Part shown: piece by piece, positions 11,604 to 25,910 of the stretch
Position numbering within the stretch: the stretch's first letter is position 1
How the letters are laid out: every line of letters begins with the position of its first letter
From: Rhizophagus sp. LPA8_4_AMF
Taxonomy: Eukaryota; Glomeromycota; Glomeromycetes; Glomerales; Glomeraceae
Direction: 5' to 3'
NCBI GenBank assembly: GCA_021464525.1
Contig: JADRCO010000133.1
Span: 1-50,438, forward strand
DNA: 50,438 nucleotides
The notes under the pieces: model-generated
The model's database searches: none
What the model saw: only the letters and a program-made list of their open reading frames with translations
Told to the model about the DNA's origin: nothing
Made by a program: the position numbers and the translations under genes

Positions 11604-11962
11604 GGAAATTAATTTCTCAAATGCCACTTGATTTATTATATAAGTTAATATATTAATAAAAGCTTAATCGATCTTTAGCAATTTAATATAAATAAATAAT
11701 AATTTAATACAAGTAAATTAGCGTACACAAATCCAATTGCGTAATAACCAATAATTATTCTAACTTTAAAAATTTCGTAAATATTTTATAATTAAAATCT
11801 TAAAAAGGACTCTAATCTTTTCGATAAAGTACTTTAATTCACGTTGAATAGCGATGATAAATTTATAAAAAAGTAAGTTGTTAGTTTAATAGAAGTGAAA
11901 TATTTCTAAAACAAACCATTTGTCGTGGATAAATTCAAATTATATATTAATCATGATATTAA
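11604..11962. other. Convergent 3' regions, no gene
   Basis: AT-rich sequence between two convergent stop codons. It probably holds both 3' untranslated regions. AATAAA occurs at several places, as expected by chance in such AT-rich DNA, so I assign no specific polyadenylation site. Confidence 0.4.
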
Positions 11963-12753
11963 TTAATCATTTTTCCTCCCTATGATTGAATAGTCAAGTA
12001 CTTTGTCGAAATTTAACTCGAATGAAATTTTGACTGAAAAAATAATAAAATTATTAAGATTACTATAAGACGTGCATGACCATGCTAAATTAACATGAGA
12101 AAATTTTGATTGAAGATAATTTCCTATCGATTTATCATCATTTTTTAAAATTTTATAAAGTAATGCTGAATGTGATGCAGGAATAAGTAACTCTAACTTA
12201 GGTTGATTTTTGGGTTGAGACAATTCAATAGAAGATTCTCTAATCAACATAGAAATATTATTACCAAAATTTCCTAAATGAATTTTAATCATTTGGATGA
12301 GTGATAAAATAATTTCATCAATAGTATTTGCAGCCGACTTATGAATAAGAGAGAAAGAAGTATCATCAAATGGAATTTGAAAATACTCTATTTCTATTTC
12401 AAGTTGTTGAATGGTAACAAGCTTCATCATGTTTTCTTGATTCTTAATTTCACCGGGCCATAAAATTTTGCCAGTACGATAAAATTCCATAATGTAATAA
12501 AAGGCATATCCATTACGATCAATAAAATATGTTTTATTATCATCCGATTTAAGAGTCATTTTATTACGTTCACTAAACATTGTTCCAAGCATGGTATTCG
12601 GGTACGCAGTGAGTGTTGAACGAAATGTTTCGTACTACATAACATATTGTCGATAGTAATATATAAAAAAAAAATTTCATTGGAACTATTAGTCTTAACT
12701 TTTTAACTTACCTTTACGCCTCCAACATTCAATATGATTGTTTCTTCGGTCAT
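11963..12753 (-). CDS. BTB/POZ (KCTD/T1-like) domain protein, two exons
   Basis: Exon 1 is 12753-12712 (MTEETIILNVGGVK) and exon 2 is 12634-11963, joined in phase 0 to give 237 residues. The start LNVGGVKYETFRSTLTAYP followed by MLGTMFSERN, IDRNGYAFYYIMEFYRTGK and a closing LWP is the signature of the KCTD / potassium-channel tetramerisation BTB fold, at residues 7 to about 70. Such domains form homo-oligomers and often act as cullin-3 adaptors or scaffolds. The C-terminal 150 residues match no motif I know. KCTD-like BTB proteins are multi-copy in fungi of this type. The short first exon carrying the NVGG motif supports this start. Confidence 0.85.
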
Positions 12754-15700
12754 TTTGTGTACAGTAAAATTTTTAAATTTTTTGAAAAAAAAAAGAGGGG
12801 GTTAATGTTAAGTTGGTTGTCCATTTATCTTGTTTAGAATCTGATCATCTGACTTGTTTGTTTTGTTTTATAATGAAAGAAAATCTTTATTTGGAATAGC
12901 GTAAGCAACAAACAACTATTACATTGAAAATTACTAAACTATATAAACTATATAAACTCAAACAGAACACCCACAATCGCGGGAAGATTTTCTACGATCT
13001 GACTTGTTTTGTGTTTGATTAACTAAATATAACTAAATTACATTATTCAACCACATGAACACGTGAATAATTGCCGCCAAGCATACTAAATGAATAATGA
13101 TGCTCAATTTATTTAATACGTCAATTGAATTAGTACAAACTAATTTTCCAACCTAAGACGAGTAGAGGAATGAAGAGATGTTATTTATTTGGTTACGGTA
13201 TATTCTTGTGTATTTGTTACGGTATTGTGCTTTATCAGTTATTGATTTTTTTAGCTTGCCGATCTTTACGTACCATAGTATTTCGGTACGACTGGCATCG
13301 TACCCATCGTACCTGTACATAATTAATAATACCTTACTTATTATATCATATCGTACCATACTACTTTACTATACTATACTCGGAATGAAGTAACTACTGT
13401 ACTTGCTTGATGGGTGCATACCTGTAAATATCAACTCAGATTGTGAAAATTATAATTATATTCGCTAAACCCATTTTTTTTTTAGATTAATAATGTATTG
13501 CTTTACATGAAAATGCTACGTATAATAGGATGACAAGTCTTTAAAATGTCAAATTATTGATTTCACTTTAGCTTATCCTGTATTTTTGTTAAAAGAACCT
13601 TCTTTTTGATTATAATACTCATAACTTGCTTGCTTAATTGTATTTATATCAAATTACGTAGAAAAATATTTTTAAAATGTTTGTATATCATAATTATTTA
13701 TTATTAGTAAAGTCTGATATTAAAGAAGATTCTATATAAGGATGCGATAAACTTTACGTTCTTATTATAGGATTTAATAAAGATATTATACTACTAATGG
13801 ATATTTTATCTATTATACAAGAAAAAATCTTGGTATTAATTATAAGCACTTTTTCAGGGCCGGAATCATGATAATTTCAGTCAGTATTCAAAAAAAAAAG
13901 GTAATTACTTTTCACCTGGCATTATCTAAGAAGGAAAGATTTACATGAGTTTTTACCGGCTGCAAACTCCTGCGTATATTTCGGGGTCCTGACCAAAGAA
14001 AGAGTTTAATGCTATTTTTTTTAACTTTGTATAAGGAATATTATAAGAGAGCCCCTTTGATTACATTTCTAACATCATATTTATCATTTTATTTAGACTT
14101 CTATAACATTAAATTATTTGTAGATAAATTCTAATTCAAATACTATATATATAACTTATAATCTTTTTTTTATTTTAATTAGATGTAAAAAGAAAAAATA
14201 CATATATATATTTTATAAATTTATAAATTCTACATTAATGAAAGCAAAAAAAAAAATAATAATAATAATTAAAACATTTACACTAATAAGCCAAAAAATT
14301 ATTTTCTCATACGATTCTTCTTTCTAAAAAAAGATACTTTTTACAAATATAAAATAAACCAATACATTAAAATAATCAACCTTTGAAATATCAGTTAATA
14401 GCAGTAATAATATAGTATAAAATATAAATATTATAACATTGTAGTAAAGTTTATATTACATTTTAAAATTTAAAAAATAATTTTTTATTACAAAAAATAA
14501 ATAAATGTATTGCATCTAATAACTTATAGACCATAATATATATACAGTATTAACTGAAAGTTTATAACAGATTATAAGTAGATTAGTTTTATTAGTTCAT
14601 GTAGGTTATAATTTAATTAATATTTACTTTAATATTAGGCCAGATTATGGACACTTCAGCATCAAGAAAGATATTAAATTTCTTATAATTAAATAATCAA
14701 CAGAAGCTTGAAGCGTATTATTGCATCATTCCAAATAGCTTTAAAATCATACATAGATAATAATTTAATAATTTATAATCATTATTATATAGTATAGTGT
14801 ATATATATGAGGGTTTTAGTGTATAAAACCAGTCACTTGATACATAAACATCCCGAAATCCTTGATGTTGTTCTACAGGAAGATAATTTATCAATTTTAT
14901 TTAAGATCACTGAAAACTACAAACTATACTTTTATTAACAAGTTATTTTAACTATTTTATAAAAACTTTATGAAAAGCTCTTTCTCTGTCAATTATTATA
15001 TGGGAAGAGAGCCATTCTATTTATAGTGACAAAAAGAAGGAAACTTCAGCAGTAGTAAAGACGCAATTGCTTTTTTATAGTACATAGCAGCATAAACAAA
15101 TATAGTAAATAAAAATAGCCTTTCATATTATGCTTAGAGTAATTTAACTTGGCATAATACAACTTTTTTTTAAGACAGATTTTATAACTTTACAATTCCG
15201 ATTATATGAGAGCTTCTGTCTATTTTTCTTTACTACCTCACGCAACATATAATGATACTAAATCAATAAATATAAGACGCAAAGTTAATTATCAAGATAT
15301 AATTTTAACCAATAGTAATAATAAAATATTATAAAATACTATTAAATATAAAAATCAGCTTATATACAGTAGCTTATATTATTAGCAAGAAAATATATAA
15401 TTAAATATATTTCTAATTCTACAAATAACTATTATTACATAATTCTGATAATATATATACTTTAGCTAACAGTAACTAAATAAATAAATAAAATAAAAAT
15501 AATTTTATAGTATAGGAATATACAGTACGTATAGATATTTACTAGCAATCCCTATTATATAAAATGAATTTCTTTACCAGTAAAACGCTCACTCTTGTCT
15601 CCTATGGTTCAGGCAATGAAAGAACCAGCATAATTGTTTCATTCCATGTGGTACTGGGCTTGGAATTCTTTCTCTTGAGGAGGTCCTTAATACAGGAATT

Positions 15701-18060
15701 TTAAAACTATTGCTTTACTATTGCTTTATATCTTAAAGATAAAAGGTAAAATCTGAAATATAAATAAAATAAAAATAAGGATAAGAATCATGAGATAGAA
15801 GTAAAAAGCCTGGGCATGGCTTTGATTTTTATATAAAATCATAACATTCAGGCTCAAAGTGAAATAATGCTGACTGACATCAGAAATTCTGATCCTTGTT
15901 TTAAATATTCTCCCTGTAATAACTGGGATGCGGTTTAGTACAATATTAATTATATAAACATATAGTTAAAACCAATAATAATAAACAATTAAGATATTAT
16001 TTAAAATAATATATGTGTGACTGTGTAACTTTAGATGATTACTTTCTACCATTATTAATCTTCTCTAATTCTCTTTATCAATTCTTTCTTTCATATTGTT
16101 GAGTCAAATAATAATAAAAAAACTATTGAGCATTATAAATGAAGATCTATTGGGCTCATATATTGTATACCTACCTATCAAAAGGAGCAAGAAAATATTT
16201 GCAAAAAAATTCTCAGTATTAGGCAGGATTAAAGTTAAAATAAGAATTAGAGATGGGTTATTAAGATTACTAAATATTACTAAATAAAAATTAGCGATGT
16301 GTATAGGATTAGAATGAACTTTAATATTAAAAAATTAACCAATCATCATTACTATAGATTCTATTATTCTAAAAATAAAATTAATAAGAATGTATTTTGC
16401 AGAATATCATATTTTATTATTAATAAGTTACATTCTTACAGAGCAAAAAATCTCAAGATTCATCGTAATCTAGTTCCTGAATTGCGAGCAGCCCTTGCTC
16501 TGAGTTTTCCCATTTCAACTGGGTAACTTACAAAATGGTTGGGTTGTCTCCACAAGTCTTGTCGTTCTCATCAAAACAAACACCATGTGCTTCATTTAAT
16601 TATTTTTTTGCATCAAAAATAATTTTTATTAAATTTTATTATCAAAAATTGAAATCAATATCAGATATCATAATAATAATTTATATTAACGATAAATAAA
16701 ATATTCTCTTTATGTTATCAAAACACAATTTTCGCCTTTTTCTTTAAGTTTCTTAACATCATTATACGAGACAGCGTGAACAAGAAAAATTAAATTTTAT
16801 TCACCATTAAAAATGAAAATAATCATCAAAAAAAGAAAAAAAAGGAAAATAGATTTTAAAAAATAACTTGTTATTGCTAGCTCTATTTCAAAAAACCTTA
16901 AATATATATAATGTCTTAGTACAAGAACATTATGATTTTAGTTTATGTAACAAATAAAATAATATCCTAACACACATCCGTTTGAATTATAATATGTGCA
17001 TTATCTATTTTTCCGATATGTAAAGATAAAATTATGAGAATCAAGTCCGAGAGGGTATTTCAATTTCACTTCGGAACCAGTACAAAGACCTTAACAGTTA
17101 AGTGATTAATAATCAACCGGTTAATAATAAGTTTTTCAATTTACTATAAATAATACATGCATTTATTTATTTGATAGAAATAAATTAATCTTAATAGCAT
17201 GTAATTGTAGATTTACTCCTAAAATATTCACTCGTGTATGAACTGGTCCAAAAAAAAAACCTTTACTAAAACTTTTGACTGGAATTAATGCATTACGAAA
17301 TTTTAAATCTTAATTCTGGTCAGAATTAAGCTTTAATTATTTATAAATAAGGAAATATTTTCTCTTAAAATTTCTCTATAATTTTCATGATCTCGTATTT
17401 TAACCGACCCGTTAATTTAACCGTTTAAATTATTTTTTGGCCGGAACCTTAACCAGTTCCAAGCTCTACTTTTATAATATATATATATATACAAAAATTC
17501 AAAATTCCTAATTATACTTGCCCATTGGTTTCAGATCTTATTCCATACCCAATATCCAAGGTAACATATTGTACATTCATTCCCATTTCAATCCCAAATA
17601 TAAATCTCAATTATAGTATGCCAAAGTTATCACTATTATATTTAAATTTATAATTGACTTACGAATTATTATATTAATTTATATGCATTACGTAAAAATT
17701 TAATTATTTACACTAAAAAAAACTAAAAAAAAAAATTTATTAATTATACATCGAACGAAAAAATTTTCTTTATAAGCTATTAATAAACGAACTACAATAA
17801 AATTTTCCTCGGTCAATTATTTTACGTGTAAAATTTTTTTAGATTATTAATTATTTGTCCTACAATCGCGGTTTTAACCGGATAATTCATATTTTATGTT
17901 TGTAACACAGTTGTAAAACTTCAAAAAGAAAAATAATAAATAAAGTCTCCTGCTTAAAATTTTATATTTAGGTAACAACACTTTGTACTTTGTACCCATG
18001 CATATTGGTTAATCGCATTTGTAGGAGGAAATGGTTGGAATTTCAGGAAAAATTATTTAC
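12754..18060. other. Long gene-poor AT-rich stretch
   Basis: I find no gene I can support here. 13190-13380 contains several near-copies of 'cgtacc'/'ggtacg', giving short palindromes. About 13850-16560 has a different texture: tatata/aaataa runs, a few GC-richer islands at 15590-15700, 15800-15930 and 16480-16580, and no recognisable protein. This may be a decayed insertion, but no terminal repeats were found. At 17050-17470, 'ggaaccagt', 'aaccggttaat' and 'ggccggaaccttaaccagttcc' resemble worn ends of GTTAAC-rich DNA transposons; similar wording recurs near 26140-26220 and 29040-29160. Confidence 0.4.
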
Positions 18061-18065
18061 CATCC

Positions 18066-18142
18066 ACTATAATAACAATTAACAACAACAGTAATAATAA
18101 TAACAGTAATAATAATAAGAATAATAATTATTATTATTATTG
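18066..18142. repeat. (AAT/AAC)n then (ATT)n microsatellite
   Basis: A run of AAC, AAT and AAG triplets is followed by ATT triplets, which makes the run self-complementary. It abuts the inverted-repeat element that starts at 18136. Confidence 0.8.
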
Positions 18143-18270
18143 TATAATCAATTAGGATTATGCGGGAATTTAAGAGATCATATTCTGTATAATTGACCTG
18201 ATATTTTTATGCTGATCGACATTATATTGATATTGCTATACCGCATTAATCCTAATGGTTATACAATAAT
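18136..18270. repeat. 135-bp MITE-like element with about 30-bp terminal inverted repeats
   Basis: The left arm, 18136-18165, begins attattgtataatcaattag. The right arm, 18241-18270, begins ccgcattaatcctaatggtt. The reverse complement of the right arm aligns with the left over its full length, with one-base indels and two or three substitutions. The interior has no coding potential. It is a nonautonomous DNA-transposon derivative or a stable hairpin. Confidence 0.6.
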
Positions 18271-18273
18271 ATA

Positions 18274-18332
18274 ATTATTGGATGGGGCTATATCGGTCTT
18301 CGACCGATATTGAACCGCCCCTATCCAATAAT
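18274..18332. repeat. 59-bp palindromic element
   Basis: The arms attattggatggggc and gcccctatccaataat flank an inner palindrome tatcggtc-ttc-gaccgata. It lies four bases after the preceding element. A related arrangement (attattgaatgagata / tatcgg) lies in an intron at about 24394-24444, so this is probably a dispersed mini-element. Confidence 0.6.
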
Positions 18333-18624
18333 ATGTAATTATTTTATTTAATACTGTTTATTATTATTATTTGAAAGGGATGTTCAATCTTAACTGGCGA
18401 TAATAACGATTTAATCAGCTGATTACTGTAAGTTTCGGTGGAACTAAGAAATCCTTTTATTGTTTCTTCCTTTTATGAAACAGAACTTATTTTCCAAAGT
18501 TTCAGCATGGTTACATTATTTCTGGTTTCAGTTTCTTTAAAAATAAATTCTAATTTAATTTCACCGTCTCTGATTGAAAAATATTCGTCACGCAAAGGTA
18601 AGGCCGTTCCAAACTAGTAAATAA

Positions 18625-18843
18625 TTAGTTTAACGTCTTTTCTGGCTGAAAAAATTTGGGGGGAAGGAATAATTTAACAACATGGCGATTAAACATATTA
18701 AAAATTTCGGTAAAATTGATAAAATTGGAAATCTTAGTAACATTCAACTTTAAAAAAGAAAGGGATGCTTTAAACATATTTAGAAATGTGTTTAGATTAC
18801 CTTTGAAATTTTTCAAAAATAAGGGGGGAAGACGTTAAACTAA
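18625..18843. repeat. 219-bp MITE-like element, 15-bp perfect terminal inverted repeats
   Basis: ttagtttaacgtctt at 18625-18639 is matched exactly by aagacgttaaactaa at 18829-18843. G runs lie just inside both ends. Two overlapping opposite-strand reading frames in the interior have no family resemblance and look like chance. Confidence 0.6.
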
Positions 18844-20545
18844 AAATTAATTTTAAAAAAATACTTTTATTGTTTTATATTCATGACAATATTAACACGT
18901 TACATAATCTTCTAATGAAAGTAACTCAATAATTAATTTATTTCATTTATTGATATCGATTTTGTAAAAAAAGGAGTTACCCATTTGATAAATATTTATA
19001 TAATGTAATGACCAAACTTAATATATATATATGGACTAATATAAAATCAGGCGATAAGCCATTTTGTATGCATATGGATCGTTGGCGTCTGCTGACTCTG
19101 CTCCCTTGAAAATGAAGCGCTGGACAAAATGTTATCTTTCAGGCTTCCGCGCATGAGTACAACTAATTCATTGAGAAAAATATATGGGATGGTATTTGGA
19201 AATGGATTGAAATAGGGCAGAATTTATGATTACTTTCAGAAGAAATTTCTCTGACGTGAAGAATTACAGAATGCAGAGTCACAAAATATTTACATTGTTG
19301 CACTGTTAACTTTCTAGAGTTTCGTGTTTGTTCATGCCATACATTGTTAGATTCCTATTGTTTTTTTACGATATCTTTAATTGTTAATCATCATTAAATA
19401 AAATATCTGTTTCGATAATACTTTTTAGCAAAGAATTACCTGAACTACTACAATCAGTTTTTTGTTTAAATAACTAAACGGGTTGACCCAAGTATATGAA
19501 ATAATAATAAAAAACATGTCTCAAACCATAACTTTATTAAGAATTAAGAATTTCTTTAATATTATCTCTGGCCGTGTCGTTGGAATATACATATGGTACA
19601 CGCACGTTTAACGTAATAATCGACATAGTCAGCATAATAAAATCACCAGGCTTGATAAATTCGTGTGAAGTCACGTGAGCACGAGATATTCGTGCTAGGT
19701 GTTTGCCGTCGTGACAAGTCTATACATCTTTCTATATAAGTAAATTACTGCAATAAAATTTTTAATTTTCCTAATATATAAGTAACCCCGTAACCTATCT
19801 AAAATAAAACCAAAAAAATACATAAGAATGGAAGTAGACATTGTATTAAGAGGATTACTAGTCAACTGCGGATGAGTTGGTTAAGTAGAAAAAATTGGTA
19901 ACGAAAAGATAGAGGGCGACACCCTCAAGTCAGAAGGAGGTGATAATTCTAATCTCTCGTATATAGAGATTAATACTATATTATTATTGTAAGTTCCGTA
20001 TATGACCCTTTAAACGCTCCTATTACCACTACATGGTACAATAAGATAAAAAATGGCTTTACAATGGTGTTGCGCAACATTCGATATCTGTGAATTCCAT
20101 CTTTTTCTATACATCATTGACGAAAATGGCAATTAATTCGGAATTTGTAGATAAAATGTAGAGAATCGAATTCACCTCTTCGAGGGAGTGTAGAATACCA
20201 TATGGTAAGGGTAAAGCGATTAACGAATAAAATGAGAGTCTTATAACAGATAGCTGTGAAGACAGAATTGTAACTTCTAGATCATCTGTCTGTTCCCTTC
20301 CAACATCCGTTAACAGTCTATGAACATGTCCCGATTTCTAAAAAGCAAATCCTGGACTCTTATTCTTCGTAATATGGAGATATTACAGGTTTATTCCACA
20401 CCTAGTTCAGATGTCGTTGTTTTAAAAAGAATCTTTACTAGATGAACGTGTCCTAGGATATCGTTAAAAATATGTTTTAGCTTCTAGCGTAATGGGTTAA
20501 AAGGTAACGAAAAAAGTAACTGGGAAATGTGAGTAGAGTGTTAAC
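18844..20545. other. Gene-poor interval
   Basis: Nothing coding can be supported. The 19560-20540 part is less AT-rich than its surroundings and may be old coding or transposon sequence. A stretch near 19865 (gcggatgagttggttaagtag) recalls a tRNA or SINE A box, but no B box or cloverleaf was found. Confidence 0.35.
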
Positions 20546-20836
20546 TTACGTTCTGACATTTTCATTATGTTCTTCAGATTCATAATATTGTACACATCGA
20601 AAACGAATTCCCGAATTAAGGAATATTATTCTTTGATTCATTTCCTTTATTGATATAATAAAACAACCAGCTTTGGTAGAATCAATATTTACAATGCCTG
20701 GAGAGAATTGCGCTTCATGCAATGTGAGTCCACCATTTCTTTTCCAACGAAATTTTCGTTCATGTGATATCAAATACCGAATAACACGTAACAATGAGTT
20801 AATGATCACGAATGTACTATAATATGACTATTCGGA
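20546..20836 (-). CDS. Possible internal exon of an unrecognised gene
   Basis: On the minus strand an acceptor-like ttatag precedes position 20836. The frame stays open for about 95 codons to a strong donor (gtaagt) just after codons reading ENVR. The translation (RKFRWKRNGGLTLHEAQFSP..., FLNSGIRFRCVQYYESEEHN) has unbiased composition, unlike the AT-driven chance frames nearby. I do not recognise it, and I could not find convincing flanking exons or an ATG. It could be a fossil exon or chance. Confidence 0.25.
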
Positions 20837-21122
20837 ACCGTTTCGTGCGGACCACTGAAAATAGCAACGTATGAAATAATATTAGTAGGATGCATTGATT
20901 ATTCGGAAAAACAACACAGTTACGTAATTGGTAAGAAAATAATAACAGTTCGTTATATCACGTCTTTTGTATGATATCCAATATCGTGTCTAGCCTTCGA
21001 TTTAAATCATTTTTCATTTCGTTGATTCCTTAAGAGATAATCCGTTTTTGAAACAAGGAAAAAATATAGAAATCGAAAACAAAGTTAAAAACATTGGAAA
21101 CTATTAAACTTGAATAAACCAG

Positions 21123-21276
21123 TTAAAACTTGCGTAATAAACGTATTATGATAACAATGTTTTACTTGGAATCTAACTACCTGAAAACTGACATGAATAA
21201 GGCATTAAGGCTTTAAAACTTGCGTATAAAACGTAATGTTATAACAGTGTTGTACACTTGGAATCTAAGTATTACT
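21123..21276. repeat. Imperfect direct repeat, about 60 bp, 90 bp apart
   Basis: ttaaaacttgcgtaataaac...cttggaatctaactac (21123-21180) recurs at 21213-21276 as ttaaaacttgcgtataaaac...cttggaatctaagtattac. It is a local duplication upstream of the small frame at 21468. Confidence 0.55.
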
Positions 21277-21467
21277 ACGGATTACGAGTTAAGTTAATAA
21301 ACAAATAAAATACAGAAAAAATCGTAAGTAACACTTATTTTCCGATGATTTCCCGACTGATCACCAAGAATGTAGCTCGGGATGCAAATGAGATGAGTGG
21401 CCATTCGTGCATCGTGACTAATGTCTGTGTGACTCGCAAATATTTTTCTCTTATAAGCTGTTGCAAT

Positions 21468-21659
21468 ATGTCGGTAGATGCAATTAAGGTAGCTCGTTTT
21501 CTTGAAGACTGCCAGAATCGAAGTCATTTGGAGACATATGACGATTATGAGCGTTATGTTGGGTATATTAAGGAAAGTAAATTGGAAGACAAAGAAAAAG
21601 AATCTGCTATAGGAGCGTTAGATTTATTGTTCGACCTCAATAATGTTAAAAAAGATTAA
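21468..21659 (+). CDS. Small acidic protein or last exon, unknown
   Basis: A 63-residue frame starts MSVDAIKVARFLEDCQN and ends LLFDLNNVKKD-stop. Its charged, helix-favouring composition (ETYDDYERYVGYIKESKLED) looks like real protein rather than chance in AT-rich DNA. A good acceptor (ttctcttataag) lies a few bases before the ATG, so this could instead be the final exon of a longer gene. I do not recognise a family and see no membrane segment or catalytic motif. Confidence 0.4.
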   Translation: MSVDAIKVARFLEDCQNRSHLETYDDYERYVGYIKESKLEDKEKESAIGALDLLFDLNNVKKD

Positions 21660-23940
21660 AAGAATACTAATTTAACAAATTAAATTATGCCTTGAAGAAG
21701 GAGACTAATACTTGTCTGTAAATGTAGTATATCCCTAAAAATAAAATGAATAATGATAGTTTTTTCAAGTCATCATCATCATCATGCCATATATAAAACA
21801 TCTAACACGAACTTCGTATTGCTTATTATAAACAATTTATTATAAAAAAAAAAAAAGAATTTGTAATGACGTTAATGAAGATTTATAAAATAATAAAAAA
21901 AGATATGCCACACTAGTCCTTATGTATTCAAGGGTCTGGTCCTCCTTCCTAGTTTGGAACACAAATTAATTAGGCTGATACCGATGCAAAATATCAGACA
22001 CTATTTTTATATAAATAGGTGCTTTTTCTCTTTTTCTAATCGTGTTTGAAATATCTCTGGCGCAGCATAACATGTGATGTCGTATAATTGATGGTAACTC
22101 ATTACGCGTTTGTTTGTACATTAATTTCTTCTTCTAACTTGTACACTGAATTTAAACAAATAAATTTTTATTTCACGATGAAACTAGCAGATTCGTTTTC
22201 ATATATAAACAATACCATATATTGTGTCAGTATTCACGCAACATTAGATATTAGGATTGAACGAGTGTCTCCTGGAAACGCTGTCATATACTTTACAAAC
22301 AGCAGTGTAAGTGCTTATTTACTTAAATAGCTGCTATATATATACATGACAACTAATTGTTATAAAATAATTTTTATTGATCAGTTACCGCACGCAACCA
22401 GTACTAGAGTAAACCCCCAACGGATTTTCAGTAGCAGATTTCGCCGGCAACCCAGTACCCTGGAGTTAATGGAGTTTCTCATTTTATTATCAATGATCAT
22501 TTATGTTACAATATAAACTTAAATCTTCAATTAATTGCAACATTGAAAAATCAGTTGAGATTGCTGACCACTTAACCCATTTCACAATATAAATATTAAT
22601 GATATTCTAATTAGTTGCTATAAAGTTGATTTATTTGAATTTCTTTTTTAAATTTTATGGAGATGTAATATAATTTTATGTTATTTTAATAAATCATTTT
22701 CACACTTTTAAAATCAATAAAATTTTTTTAATGAATTATGTATATAATGAGCTGGCACTAGCAAATTAATAAATGAGCGGGTAGCAGTTGTTTTAAGAGA
22801 GAAATTTCTCCAGTCTTCCGTATTGACACTTAAGATATTAATATAATAAATTTCAGTTTAATAATTAAATAATTTGAAATTTACAAGACTTATACGTATA
22901 TGAAATATATTAATCATGTCTGCAGAAAAAATCCCTGAAAGGCGCTAAAGCGTGTATGATCTTCTGAAAAAGTGAACGAGGATTTAGCTGAGCATCTTGC
23001 CGCCTGGTAATCATATCACAAAATTGGTTATTGTTGATAACTAGGTTAGAATATTATTCTTTAGGAACGTAGTTTCTAATCTCTCCAATCCCTAGGTGGA
23101 ATCAAGTGAAATTATACAGGAAAAATCATGATTTTTTTCGTATACGTTTTGTATGTTATTCGATTACAGATGATCATGTACGATCCGGTTAATGAAAAGA
23201 GCGTGGTTGAGAGGCAAGACGGTCAGATATCGACAGCAAAAATCGACTAATTTTCAATAACGTAACACAATATTGACTGCGGAGAAGAATATGAGTGGAC
23301 AACGGATATCAACTGCGGATATTACAATATATGATAATAAATATTTATAGTCTCCGTATTGCATACACAATAAGGACGAACTTGTCAAAACAATGGTGGT
23401 AAAACTCAAAATAATACTATTAAAAGGAATGGACAATTATGGCAATTGATCATCTTTATAACAATAAAGCATTATCATCGGATCACCCATTAAATTACGC
23501 GATACATTATTAATAATATTTAATTAATGTTTATGTATACATATTACATATTTGGCTATTTAAAAAATAAATAAATAAATAAATAATTTCATGGATCCTA
23601 TGGGGAACTTTGTTCTGTTTACTTATAAGTTTTACGAAAAAAGCATGGTAATACAAAGTACAATAACGGTAGTGTTAAAGTTTGGTAAATCGTTCTAAAA
23701 ATGTCCTTTAATTTTCCATCGAAAACTCGATAACGATAAATATTTTAAGGAATATGCCGGACTAATTAGAGAGCAGAAGATAGACCAATCACATTTGTAC
23801 AATTTAGAAATCTTTTTTTTTTTTATATTTTACCAAATTGATTTGATACTCATTTAAAATATATATTGTAGCAAATTTCTAAATTCTTATATATAAAAGA
23901 ACAGCCTTACAGTTAATTTTCATTTTTTTTAAGAAAAAAC
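21660..23940. other. Intergenic region upstream of reductase A
   Basis: No gene is supported. It contains a short TCA microsatellite (21770-21783), many short AT runs and a GC-richer patch at 22915-23220 with no usable frame. The final 60 bases form the promoter of the next gene. Confidence 0.4.
23889..23898 (+). promoter_or_regulatory. TATA-like box of reductase A
   Basis: tatataaaag lies about 50 bases before the ATG. The paralogous gene at 27198 has tataaata (27139-27146) at a similar distance, and both have a T-run then A-run next to the ATG. Confidence 0.5.
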
Positions 23941-25644
<1,704 letters not shown>

Positions 25645-25910
25645 AAAAAAATTACATGATTTTTCTTTTAAAATTTTTTATTATTACAGTATTTAATTTT
25701 GTTATAATTTATAATTATATAATTATTTGAATTATTTGAATTATAAATATTATCTTATAGTTCGAATTTATTTACCTATTTTATCACATGATATATTTCT
25801 GTTCCTTCGATTCTTTCGGACTTTATATCTGGATAAAATAAATTTGGATGAACGGCTTTATTATATCTAGTTTCGCATTTAACCATTCGAATTTTACCGA
25901 TCCTAACATT

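Noticed and set aside
16096-16526. Two consecutive lysine/isoleucine-rich frames
   Set aside because: Composition is driven by AT content and there is no motif, splice context or promoter.
17050-17470. A transposon bounded by ggaaccagt / aaccagttcc
   Set aside because: The candidate ends match only weakly when inverted; kept as a comment, not as an element.
18656-18838. Open frame of 60 codons on the plus strand, with a mirrored frame on the minus strand
   Set aside because: Both lie within a short inverted-repeat element and have no family resemblance.
19860-19960. Possible tRNA or tRNA-derived SINE (gcggatgagttggttaagtag)
   Set aside because: The A-box-like word has no matching B box, and I could not fold an acceptor stem or anticodon arm around it.
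22088-22330. Plus-strand frame of 80 codons
   Set aside because: Unsupported by splice sites, promoter or motif; reads as chance.
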